5,133 nt of DNA, from NCBI GenBank assembly GCA_021845325.1, contig JAKBRR010000161.1, positions 1-5,133 on the forward strand. The letters run 5' to 3'. This document shows positions 1 through 4,975 of this stretch, in pieces. The notes under the pieces are model-generated. The model was not told the DNA's origin. It did not search any database and saw nothing but the letters and a program-made list of their open reading frames with translations. Made by a program: the position numbers and the translations under genes. The stretch's first letter is position 1. Each line of letters opens with the position of its first letter. Source of the DNA: Thermoplasmata archaeon (GTDB lineage: Archaea; Thermoplasmatota; Thermoplasmata; Thermoplasmatales; Thermoplasmataceae).

Positions 1-93
1 ATTCATATAATTGTTGGATACCCTTTCAAAGAGTACTCTTTCATAGCGTTCAACAGAAAGGGAGAAGCGGAAAAAATAGAGGTTATTGGGTGA
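1..93 (+). CDS. 3' end of an unidentified protein, possibly nitroreductase-like (partial)
   Basis: An open frame enters from the left edge and stops at TGA 91-93, giving 30 residues that begin IHIIVGYPFKEY and end RKGEAEKIEVIG. The fragment is too short for a firm family call. The spacing of a GYP turn, a Tyr a few residues later and a closing Arg-Lys pair followed by a short beta-like end resembles the C-terminus of FMN-dependent nitroreductase-family proteins (GYP...Y...RK), but this is only a resemblance. It does not look like the C-terminus of a TnpB/OrfB transposase, which matters because the next 40 bp look like an IS605 right end. The gene converges on the prpDBC operon, with 42 bp between the two stop codons. 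The reading frame is likely real; the identity is uncertain. Confidence 0.5.
   Translation: MHIIVGYPFKEYSFIAFNRKGEAEKIEVIG
71..76 (-). terminator. Candidate oligo-T terminator of the prpDBC operon
   Basis: Read on the minus strand this is a run of six T (A run on the plus strand), about 60 nt past the prpC stop and about 22 nt past the hairpin at 98-120. Archaeal intrinsic termination relies mainly on oligo-T tracts, so this is the best stop signal for the leftward operon. It lies inside the 3' end of the convergent gene, so the two transcripts would overlap. This is inference from position and composition. Confidence 0.3.
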
Positions 94-97
94 CACC

Positions 98-120
98 TCC
101 CACACCATTAAAGGGTGGGA
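98..120. repeat. Hairpin between convergent genes, resembling an IS200/IS605 right end
   Basis: TCCCAC (98-103) pairs with GTGGGA (115-120). The stem extends by two more pairs (C105-G114, C106-G113) if A104 bulges out, leaving the loop ATTAAA (107-112). The flanks CACC before it and ATTTAATGCTCAC after it resemble the subterminal hairpin and right boundary seen downstream of tnpB/orfB genes of archaeal IS200/IS605-type elements (from memory, not a search). No transposase frame is adjacent, so it would be a solo remnant or a miniature derivative. Alternatively it is simply a 3'-end hairpin protecting or terminating the two converging mRNAs. No strong T-tract follows on the plus strand. Confidence 0.5.
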
Positions 121-144
121 TTTAATGCTCACAAATTAAAGGGT
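107..144. repeat. 10-bp direct repeat ATTAAAGGGT spanning the prpC stop
   Basis: ATTAAAGGGT occurs at 107-116, in the loop and right arm of the hairpin, and again at 135-144, covering the prpC stop codon (136-138, minus strand) and its last codons. The copies are exact and 28 bp apart. This may be a trace of an insertion or slippage event at the end of prpC, or chance in AT-rich DNA. Confidence 0.5.
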
Positions 145-1203
145 TAAATTTTCCGGGCCAACATATTCTGCTGCAGGTCTGATTATTTTGTTACTGTTGA
201 CCTGTTCAAAATAGTGGGCATTCCAGCCGTAAATCCTTGATGCAGCAAATACGGGCAGATAGAAACTCTCTTCAATTCCAAGGAATTTCATGAGAATTGC
301 TGCGTACAGGTCCACGTTAGCAGGAAGACTCTTCTTCTCCCAGAGATAATCTTCAACTGCTTCAGCTGCCTGGAACAGATCATAATCCGGGGCTATTTTC
401 TTCAGTTCACCTTTGACAAATTGTGCTCTGGGGTCTCTCCTCTTATAAACACGATGCCCAAAGCCCATTATTTTCTCGCCCTTTAGAATTTTCTCATCTA
501 CGTAATGTCTTGCATCGTCCTTCGATTTAATCGATCCAAGATATTCAAGAACCTCCGAATTGGCTCCCCCATGAAGCGGGCCCTTAAGTGTTGCCAGAGC
601 TGAGCAGACTGCAGATACAGGATCGGTCAAAGTTGATGCAGCAACTCTCAGTGCAAAGGTTGAAGCATTGAATTCATGCTCCATGTAAAGTATCATTAAT
701 TTCTGGAATGATCTTGCATACTCCTTATGCTTCCCGTCTGATATCATTGAAAAGAATGTATCAGAATATCCGTCTCCCTCGCCATCTCTGTAAGGTTTAC
801 CTTTGAATGCATTGTAGGTATCTGATGAAAGCTGTGGAATAATTGAATCCATCTTCAAAAACAATCCCTGCTGATCTTTTTCAACGTATGGATAAAGCGA
901 TATCATTGATCTGATGTTTCTCATAAGGTCCTTTTCCTTATTGATCTTCATTATTTCTCTGACGGAATGATCTATTTTCATATTGTTATGAATTGCCTGT
1001 TTGAATCTATCAGATTCAGCCTCATTTGGAAGCTTCCCGTTTATTATGAGGAAGGCTGTATCCTCAAAGCTCTTCTTCTCTGCCAGATCAATTGCTTTAT
1101 ATCCTCTGTAAAGCAAATCTCCTGAGCTGCTTGTTGTTGCTATTGCAGTCTTATCGACTACCACATTTTCCAAACCTTTTGCCACTTTTACAATTTCTGC
1201 CAT
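136..1203 (-). CDS. prpC: Citrate synthase family protein, probable 2-methylcitrate synthase
   Basis: Condenses propionyl-CoA (and probably also acetyl-CoA) with oxaloacetate to give 2-methylcitrate, the entry step of the cytosolic methylcitrate cycle. The 355-residue length fits the short archaeal/Gram-positive-type citrate synthases, although it is somewhat shorter than the roughly 385-residue Thermoplasma enzyme. Visible motifs are the N-terminal LLYRGYKAIDLA (30-41), MEHEFNAST (174-182, His176), GPLHGGAN (208-215, catalytic His211), MGFGHRVYKRRDPRA (246-260, catalytic His250), NVDLY with catalytic Asp298, and substrate-binding Arg323 and Arg342. All expected catalytic residues are present. 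The start ATG (1203-1201) is preceded by AGGTGA overlapping the prpB stop, so translation is probably coupled. The methyl-citrate assignment rests on the adjacent prpB and prpD; sequence alone cannot separate it from an ordinary or dual-specificity citrate synthase. Confidence 0.9.
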   Translation of the reverse strand: MAEIVKVAKGLENVVVDKTAIATTSSSGDLLYRGYKAIDLAEKKSFEDTAFLIINGKLPNEAESDRFKQAIHNNMKIDHSVREIMKINKEKDLMRNIRSMISLYPYVEKDQQGLFLKMDSIIPQLSSDTYNAFKGKPYRDGEGDGYSDTFFSMISDGKHKEYARSFQKLMILYMEHEFNASTFALRVAASTLTDPVSAVCSALATLKGPLHGGANSEVLEYLGSIKSKDDARHYVDEKILKGEKIMGFGHRVYKRRDPRAQFVKGELKKIAPDYDLFQAAEAVEDYLWEKKSLPANVDLYAAILMKFLGIEESFYLPVFAASRIYGWNAHYFEQVNSNKIIRPAAEYVGPENLTL

Positions 1204-1213
1204 CTTATCACCT
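1204..1213 (-). promoter_or_regulatory. prpC ribosome binding site overlapping the prpB stop
   Basis: On the minus strand the prpB stop and prpC start read AGGTGATAAGATG. The archaeal Shine-Dalgarno AGGTGA contains the prpB TGA stop (1210-1208), followed by a 4-nt spacer and the ATG at 1203. A ribosome ending prpB would sit on the prpC initiation site, indicating translational coupling. Confidence 0.75.
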
Positions 1214-2095
1214 TATTTTACTCAACTCACTATCCTCTTTTCCATAATCGTCATATCCTATTATATCGTAAAATTCCCTTCTTGTCATCAAACGATCCAT
1301 AAAATTTTTCTGAGTTCCTTCCCTATACAGGTCATTATATATTCCCTGTATATTTTTCATCATTGCTCTAAAGGCTGTTAATGGATATATTACTATTGCG
1401 TATCCCAGTGATTTAAGTTCATTAAATGAAAGAAAAGGACTCTTGCCAAATTCAGTCATGTTTGCAAGAAGCGGTGCTTTTACTTTCTTTGCAAATTCCT
1501 TGAATTCAGATTCAGATTCAAGGGCCTCGATAAATATTGCATCTGCCCCGGCCTTCAGGTATTCCCTCGCTCTTTCGACGGATGAATCGAAACCCTCAAC
1601 ACTCCTGGCATCCGTTCTTGCAATTATTGTAAACTCTCTTATTTTCTTAGACAGAGACGCAGACCTTAATTTTTTATTCATATCCTCAACCGGAATGAGT
1701 TCTTTCCCGTCCAGATGCCCGCATCTTTTTGGTAAAATCTGATCTTCCAGATGAATAGCTGAAACCCCTGCCTCCTCCATCATTCTCACAGTGCGTGAAA
1801 CGTTTATTGTTTCTCCGAAACCCGTGTCGCAATCCACAATTAGAGGCATCCGGGTTACTCTAACTATTCTCCTTGCCTCTTCGACCACTTCGCTGAGTGT
1901 GGTTAAGGAAATGTCAGGATATCCCATGCTGGCAGCCACTCCTGAACCTGACAGATATGAAGCCTTAAAGCCCGAGTGTTCTGCTATTATTGCAGAAATT
2001 CCATTGAATACGCCAGCTGCAAAGCAACCCTCTTCTTTCATCATTCTCCTGAATTCTTTTGGACCCTGATTGATATTATCCCTAAGAATGGACAT
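1208..2095 (-). CDS. prpB: 2-methylisocitrate lyase (isocitrate lyase/PEP mutase superfamily)
   Basis: Cleaves 2-methylisocitrate to succinate and pyruvate, the last step of the methylcitrate cycle, using a Mg-dependent TIM-barrel in the cytosol. The 295 residues match the usual PrpB length. The superfamily signature PKRCGH (122-127) carries the catalytic Cys125. The metal-binding region VDCDTGFG (87-94) has Asp88 and Asp90, IHLEDQ (114-119) and IIARTDA (157-163) supply further active-site positions, and IEALE (189-193) follows. ANMTEFGKSP (211-220) and YPLTAFRAM (237-245) match the PrpB-type ANITEFG and YPLSAFRAM blocks, which separates it from plain isocitrate lyase, PEP mutase and oxaloacetate hydrolases. 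The N-terminal SGSGVAAS-GYPD stretch (49-61) also fits. The first 14 nt overlap the prpD end, with GAGGT 8 nt before the ATG. It is the middle gene of the operon. Confidence 0.93.
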   Translation of the reverse strand: MSILRDNINQGPKEFRRMMKEEGCFAAGVFNGISAIIAEHSGFKASYLSGSGVAASMGYPDISLTTLSEVVEEARRIVRVTRMPLIVDCDTGFGETINVSRTVRMMEEAGVSAIHLEDQILPKRCGHLDGKELIPVEDMNKKLRSASLSKKIREFTIIARTDARSVEGFDSSVERAREYLKAGADAIFIEALESESEFKEFAKKVKAPLLANMTEFGKSPFLSFNELKSLGYAIVIYPLTAFRAMMKNIQGIYNDLYREGTQKNFMDRLMTRREFYDIIGYDDYGKEDSELSKIR

Positions 2096-3410
2096 TGGAA
2101 ATTACCTCGATGAGTTCATCCACTCCCCTGTTCTCCATTGACCTGCAGAATTCTGTCAGCTCCTTTGCGCTTTCGCTACTCATAACGCGCTTTGCCTTTG
2201 CAATTACATCGTCCCACGTGTATGGTTTCTTATAGTGGCCTTTCGGAACTATGAGTTCTTCTTCATATGTACCCTTGTCAGTTTTAATTGATATCTTAAA
2301 TGGCAGATTTTCAGGATATAATTTATCGTATTCCTTTGTTACCATGAATTTCATCTTTTCTATTAATGACAGAATCTTCTTATCTTTCAGGAATTTATCA
2401 TCAAATGATGACGGGTTTGGTTCTCCATTTACAAGGGTGTATGCAATAATATATGGCATACTGTGGTCTGCCGTTTCCCTGGTTTTCGGTTTTAGTTTTT
2501 CCGGATCCTTGATAATTATTGTATTTGCTACAGTAAAGGTTTCAACATCTATTGATTTAATATCTCCCTTTATTTTATTCCTGATTGATAGAGAAGCCTC
2601 TGCAGCGCTCATTGCATGGTATTCCACAGGAAAATTCTTTATCATGGTTTTTCCAACATGGCTGTTATCAAGGGTTATATCAAAGGTTCCTGATACTTGT
2701 TTAAAGAATCCCATTTCTCCCTCGAATATGGGAGATGGTCCTGAGAAGCCGTTTCTGGCCAGAAGAGCTCCAAAGAGACTGTTTCTGCAGGCATTTGCCG
2801 CCGTGGCTCCCTTCCACATGCTCAGTTCTCCTGCCCTCGTCTGTCTCATACTTATATTGTTATTCAGACCTATATTGATAGCATTGGCGTATCTGTCTCC
2901 GGTTAATTCCATTAAGTGGGCAATTCCTGCAGCTGACGATATACTGATATATGTAACATGATCCCATCCTCTGTCTCTTATGGACACCTGATCAGATAAA
3001 CTGCAGACAACCTCATAGGAGATATTAGCTGCATCCAGAACATCTTTACAAGATTTTTCTGTTGCCTCTGCAACAGCTATGAGTGGAGGTATATTATCAG
3101 AAGGGTGAAGGGCCTCCTTCGAAAGGTATGTATCGTTATAGTCAAGATATCTTGTCATTGTTCCATTCAGGAAAGCTGCAACATCAGACGAAGCCTTTTT
3201 TCCTGTGAAAAATACTGTGGAATTCAGATTGCCTGAACTGGGCAGCAGTGACCTGATTCCTATTTTAACCGGTTCCACGTTTCTGGCACCATAGGATGTA
3301 ATTATAATATCTGCTATTCTCTTTTTAAGCTCTTCATTATTTTTCTCCGGAATTCCTTCTTCAGAAATCTTCCTTGAGAACTCTTCTATTCTCGAAACGA
3401 TCCTGTCCAT
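2082..3410 (-). CDS. prpD: MmgE/PrpD family 2-methylcitrate dehydratase
   Basis: Dehydrates 2-methylcitrate to 2-methylaconitate, which an aconitase encoded elsewhere would rehydrate to 2-methylisocitrate for PrpB. The 442 residues are near the family norm of roughly 440-480. Family blocks run in order: RYLDYNDTY (87-95) and LHPSDNIPP (101-109), the conserved D-x-ND...HPSD region of the all-helical domain; RDRGWDHV (145-152); RAGELSMWKG (192-201), followed by the helix with ANACRN; GPSPIFEGEMGF (224-235); the K-x-FP-x-E-x-H segment (258-265); and TADHSMPY (313-320). The C-terminal part forms the smaller alpha/beta domain. It is the first gene of the operon, and no Shine-Dalgarno precedes its ATG; a TATA-like box about 25 bp upstream implies a leaderless mRNA. 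Other MmgE/PrpD members act on different substrates, so the reaction rests on the prpB-prpC context. Confidence 0.9.
   Translation of the reverse strand: MDRIVSRIEEFSRKISEEGIPEKNNEELKKRIADIIITSYGARNVEPVKIGIRSLLPSSGNLNSTVFFTGKKASSDVAAFLNGTMTRYLDYNDTYLSKEALHPSDNIPPLIAVAEATEKSCKDVLDAANISYEVVCSLSDQVSIRDRGWDHVTYISISSAAGIAHLMELTGDRYANAINIGLNNNISMRQTRAGELSMWKGATAANACRNSLFGALLARNGFSGPSPIFEGEMGFFKQVSGTFDITLDNSHVGKTMIKNFPVEYHAMSAAEASLSIRNKIKGDIKSIDVETFTVANTIIIKDPEKLKPKTRETADHSMPYIIAYTLVNGEPNPSSFDDKFLKDKKILSLIEKMKFMVTKEYDKLYPENLPFKISIKTDKGTYEEELIVPKGHYKKPYTWDDVIAKAKRVMSSESAKELTEFCRSMENRGVDELIEVISNVHS
2096..2108 (-). promoter_or_regulatory. prpB ribosome binding site inside the prpD 3' end
   Basis: GAGGT (2108-2104, minus strand) lies 8 nt before the prpB ATG (2095), inside the last codons of prpD. 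It supports this start and coupled translation across the 14-nt overlap. Confidence 0.7.
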
Positions 3411-3430
3411 TGTTCTATATGCTAATGAAT

Positions 3431-3438
3431 ATTATAAA
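3431..3438 (-). promoter_or_regulatory. TATA box of the prpDBC operon (leaderless mRNA)
   Basis: TTTATAAT on the minus strand, preceded by the purine-containing GTAAA as a possible BRE, is centred about 24-25 bp before the prpD ATG at 3410. With archaeal spacing, transcription would begin at or next to the A of the ATG. The absence of any Shine-Dalgarno before prpD agrees with a leaderless transcript. Confidence 0.55.
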
Positions 3439-3475
3439 TTTACAAGAGTTTTAAATACGGTTTGTTAGATTGCTG

Positions 3476-3489
3476 ATGAAATTTTTCAT
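3476..3489. promoter_or_regulatory. Palindrome ATGAAA-TT-TTTCAT, candidate operator
   Basis: Perfect 6-bp inverted arms (3476-3481 and 3484-3489) around two T sit in the middle of the 128-bp divergent region, about 40 bp upstream of the prpD TATA box and about 50 bp upstream of the rightward start. Its form and place suit a dimeric regulator controlling one or both transcripts. The same half-site recurs at 3531-3551. Function is inferred. Confidence 0.4.
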
Positions 3490-3510
3490 GTTTAGCGCAT
3501 AAAGGATTTC

Positions 3511-3520
3511 TTAAGTTATT
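3511..3520 (+). promoter_or_regulatory. Weak TATA-like element for the 3539 gene
   Basis: TTAAGTTATT is centred about 24 bp before the ATG at 3539, the distance expected for a leaderless archaeal transcript. It is a poor match to the TATA consensus. Only a weak AAGGGT (3524-3529) could serve as a ribosome site. A much better TATA sequence, GTATATATAA (3551-3560), lies just inside the reading frame. Confidence 0.3.
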
Positions 3521-3530
3521 TGTAAGGGTT

Positions 3531-3551
3531 CTTCATCAATGCAGCATGAAG
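3531..3551. repeat. Inverted repeat CTTCAT/ATGAAG around a start codon
   Basis: CTTCAT (3531-3536) and ATGAAG (3546-3551) flank a 9-nt spacer holding the ATG at 3539. It shares the ATGAA half-site with the palindrome at 3476-3489. It could be a second operator copy or, in RNA, a small hairpin presenting or hiding the start codon. Confidence 0.35.
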
Positions 3552-4054
3552 TATATATAAGCACGGACAGAAGATTTTATTTGGTAAAGGGGAGCAATGT
3601 TAATGATCAACAATTAAAGATGGATATAGGGGAGGATATGTGGAAAATTAATATGGCTGGAAATGAAGACGCAAAGAAGCATAATTACATCGTTCCATGG
3701 TTTCTTGAAATCGTTAAGCGTTCAATTGAGGAGAATGTAAATGTTTCAGTAAAGGTTCTTGATCCATCCATATCCAATATTGGAATGCTTGGAAAACAGA
3801 TTATCTACATAATCCCGGAAGTTAAGCTTAATTATGGGTTTGAATCACCACAGAACAATGGCTCCACAACAATTCTTACCGGGAATGCTGAAAAACAGTC
3901 AAATCATGAAAAATTCACAATGATATCAGGGTATGTTGGCGATAATAATTCAAGGAGTATCATCAGAAAGGAAGAAATGGGGTTAAGAGAAATATCTACT
4001 GAAATAATCAGCGAACTCATGAACTCGAGGAAAATGGAGAACCTGAAATACTGA
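3539..4054 (+). CDS. Protein of unknown function, 171 residues
   Basis: I do not recognise this family. The protein looks soluble: no signal peptide and no convincing membrane segment. It is rich in Asn, Lys, Ile and Met. The N-terminal part (about 1-40) is predicted as beta-strands by eye. A segment HNYIVPWFLEIVKRSIEEN (49-67) looks like an amphipathic helix, followed by strands VSVKVLD and QIIYIIPEVKLNYGF (69-101). A polar Asn/Ser/Gly-rich linker (102-124) then leads to a charged helical C-terminus (142-170). This ATG is the first available start after an in-frame stop at 3512-3514, but Met28 and Met34 (the latter preceded by GGGGAGG) are alternatives, especially if the TATA sequence at 3551-3560 is the true promoter. 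It is divergent from prpD and 140 bp before the FKBP gene, which has its own promoter. Confidence 0.65.
   Translation: MQHEVYISTDRRFYLVKGSNVNDQQLKMDIGEDMWKINMAGNEDAKKHNYIVPWFLEIVKRSIEENVNVSVKVLDPSISNIGMLGKQIIYIIPEVKLNYGFESPQNNGSTTILTGNAEKQSNHEKFTMISGYVGDNNSRSIIRKEEMGLREISTEIISELMNSRKMENLKY
3551..3560 (+). promoter_or_regulatory. TATA sequence inside the start of the 3539 gene
   Basis: GTATATATAA is the best TATA match in this part of the window. Transcription would begin near 3580, downstream of the annotated ATG, so the protein would start at Met28 (3620) or Met34 (3638). It encodes Val-Tyr-Ile in the longer frame and may therefore be coincidental. Confidence 0.25.
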
Positions 4055-4092
4055 TACATAATTAGGGATAAAAACAAAGGGTACACTTGAGC

Positions 4093-4144
4093 TATCGTGG
4101 TGTATGAAAAACGATTGAAATATCGAATTGCCCGCGATACGATA
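4093..4144. promoter_or_regulatory. Cluster of TATCG/CGATA motifs upstream of the FKBP promoter
   Basis: TATCG occurs at 4093-4097 and 4121-4125, CGATA at 4135-4139 and 4140-4144, and CGATT at 4112-4116. Two nested imperfect palindromes result: TATCGTGG (4093-4100) against CCGCGATA (4132-4139), with one G-T mismatch, and CGAT (4112-4115) against ATCG (4122-4125). They share nearly the same centre (about 4116-4118) and directly abut the TATA box. This looks like a binding array for a regulator of the chaperone gene; the role is inferred. Confidence 0.35.
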
Positions 4145-4157
4145 TATATAAATATAT
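4143..4157 (+). promoter_or_regulatory. TATA box of the FKBP gene
   Basis: A 15-bp alternating AT stretch reading TATATATAAATATAT lies 38-52 bp before the ATG at 4195. Transcription is expected near 4170-4178, giving a short leader of about 20 nt that contains the Shine-Dalgarno site. It is one of the strongest promoter matches in the window. Confidence 0.65.
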
Positions 4158-4185
4158 TCAAGGCTTACCGCTCTTTGTTTGTTCC

Positions 4186-4192
4186 GGTGAGG
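4186..4192 (+). promoter_or_regulatory. FKBP gene ribosome binding site
   Basis: GGTGAGG ends two bases before the ATG at 4195, and its GGTGA core lies 4 nt from it. This fixes the start and shows a leadered transcript, unlike prpD. Confidence 0.7.
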
Positions 4193-4194
4193 AA

Positions 4195-4959
4195 ATGGAA
4201 GACGGCGATTTTATAAAAATAGACTTTGAGATGAGACTTGGAAACGAGAAGAAGCTAGTGGCTACTAATGAGGAAAAACTGGCAAAAGACAATGGAATAT
4301 ATGATCCGGATACGAAATATAAGGAAACTACCCTTATTATTGGATCTGAGGGAATTTTTAAAGAGATCAATGAATCCCTGAAATCTTCAGAGGTAGGAAA
4401 GGAAGTTGAGGTTGAGATACCAATGGCCAACGCCTATGGTGCCAGAGATCCCAATAATATCAAAGTACACACCATGAGAGAATTCCAGAAAAATAAGATT
4501 GACCCGGTACCAGGTCAGGAAGTAAGAATCAACAACAGAAGAGGAAAAGTTATCTCAGTGAGCCCGGGGAGAGTTCTGGTCGATTACAACCATCAGTGGG
4601 CAGGAAAGGATGTTTTCTATAAGTATACAGTAAAGGGGAAACTGGAAACGGAAGATGAAAAGATCAGTGCCATAATCGACATGAGTTATTCCAAAGGAGT
4701 TGAAAATTTTACCATTTCAGCTGCAGATTCCACTGCAAACATAACAGTACCAGAGGAGGCAAAATTTGACATAGAATGGCTTGATGCAAAGTTCAGGATT
4801 GTTGATTTGATAAGGAAACATCTTCCTTCTTTTAAGGTTGTAATATCTGAAGAATATCTCCCGAGACCCAAAGAGGAAAAGACTGAGGAGACATCTGCTG
4901 AAGCCGTTAAGGATGAGACAGATATAGCAGATAAAAATAAGGAAGAAACAACCCAATAA
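4195..4959 (+). CDS. Long archaeal FKBP-type peptidyl-prolyl isomerase/chaperone
   Basis: A cytosolic protein-folding factor of the archaeal long FKBP (FKBP26-like) type, 254 residues. The split FKBP domain covers about 3-95 and 140-150. It opens with GDFIKIDFEMRL, carries ATNEEKLAKDNGIYDP (23-38), typical of the archaeal long form, and ends the first half with IPMANAYGARDP (75-86). The insert-in-flap domain (about 96-140) shows GKVISVSPGRVLVDYNHQWAGKDVFYKY (117-144), where NHQWAGK is the usual NHxLAGK block with Trp for Leu. The C-terminal domain (about 155-222) matches the extra domain of FKBP26 proteins. A charged Lys/Glu/Thr-rich tail (224-254) closes it. The usual active-site pieces are altered: FD-T is LVAT (21-24), and the VLPG-L-E motif is IFKEINE (54-60). 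It may therefore act mainly as a chaperone (inference). Confidence 0.9.
   Translation: MEDGDFIKIDFEMRLGNEKKLVATNEEKLAKDNGIYDPDTKYKETTLIIGSEGIFKEINESLKSSEVGKEVEVEIPMANAYGARDPNNIKVHTMREFQKNKIDPVPGQEVRINNRRGKVISVSPGRVLVDYNHQWAGKDVFYKYTVKGKLETEDEKISAIIDMSYSKGVENFTISAADSTANITVPEEAKFDIEWLDAKFRIVDLIRKHLPSFKVVISEEYLPRPKEEKTEETSAEAVKDETDIADKNKEETTQ
4931..4940 (+). promoter_or_regulatory. Possible TATA box for the methyltransferase gene
   Basis: ATAAAAATAA in the last codons of the FKBP gene would place a start near 4960-4964, about 12-16 nt before the ATG. That would avoid dependence on transcription through most of the T-tract. The match is modest and the segment is also a Lys-rich coding tail, so chance is possible. 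Confidence 0.25.
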
Positions 4960-4972
4960 TTTTTTAATTTTT
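4960..4972 (+). terminator. Oligo-T terminator after the FKBP gene
   Basis: TTTTTT (4960-4965) and TTTTT (4968-4972) begin directly after the TAA stop. This is a typical archaeal U-tract terminator without a hairpin. It leaves only 3 nt before the next ATG (4976), so the following gene must either be expressed by read-through or start within or after this tract. Confidence 0.55.
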
Positions 4973-4975
4973 CTC

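Noticed and set aside
95..101. CACCTCC resembling the 3' end of 16S rRNA
   Set aside because: It is only a 7-bp match within the hairpin flank, with no other rRNA sequence around it.
1..135. A degraded TnpB transposase gene upstream of the hairpin
   Set aside because: The frame ending at 93 shows none of the TnpB C-terminal features such as a zinc-finger CxxC pair, and no other frame here encodes them.
1443..2069. Two plus-strand open frames of 99 and 92 codons
   Set aside because: Both are antisense to prpB, which carries intact catalytic motifs across the same bases. Neither has a promoter or ribosome site.
2251..2961. A 236-codon open frame on the plus strand
   Set aside because: It is fully antisense to prpD, whose conserved motifs run through the whole stretch. 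The translated product is hydrophobic in a way typical of antisense frames and has no recognisable motif or start signals.
3904..4430. Minus-strand open frames of 85 and 90 codons
   Set aside because: They lie antisense to the 3' end of the unknown gene, the FKBP promoter region and the FKBP 5' end. Their Ser/Phe/Ile-rich products are typical shadows of Lys/Glu-rich genes.
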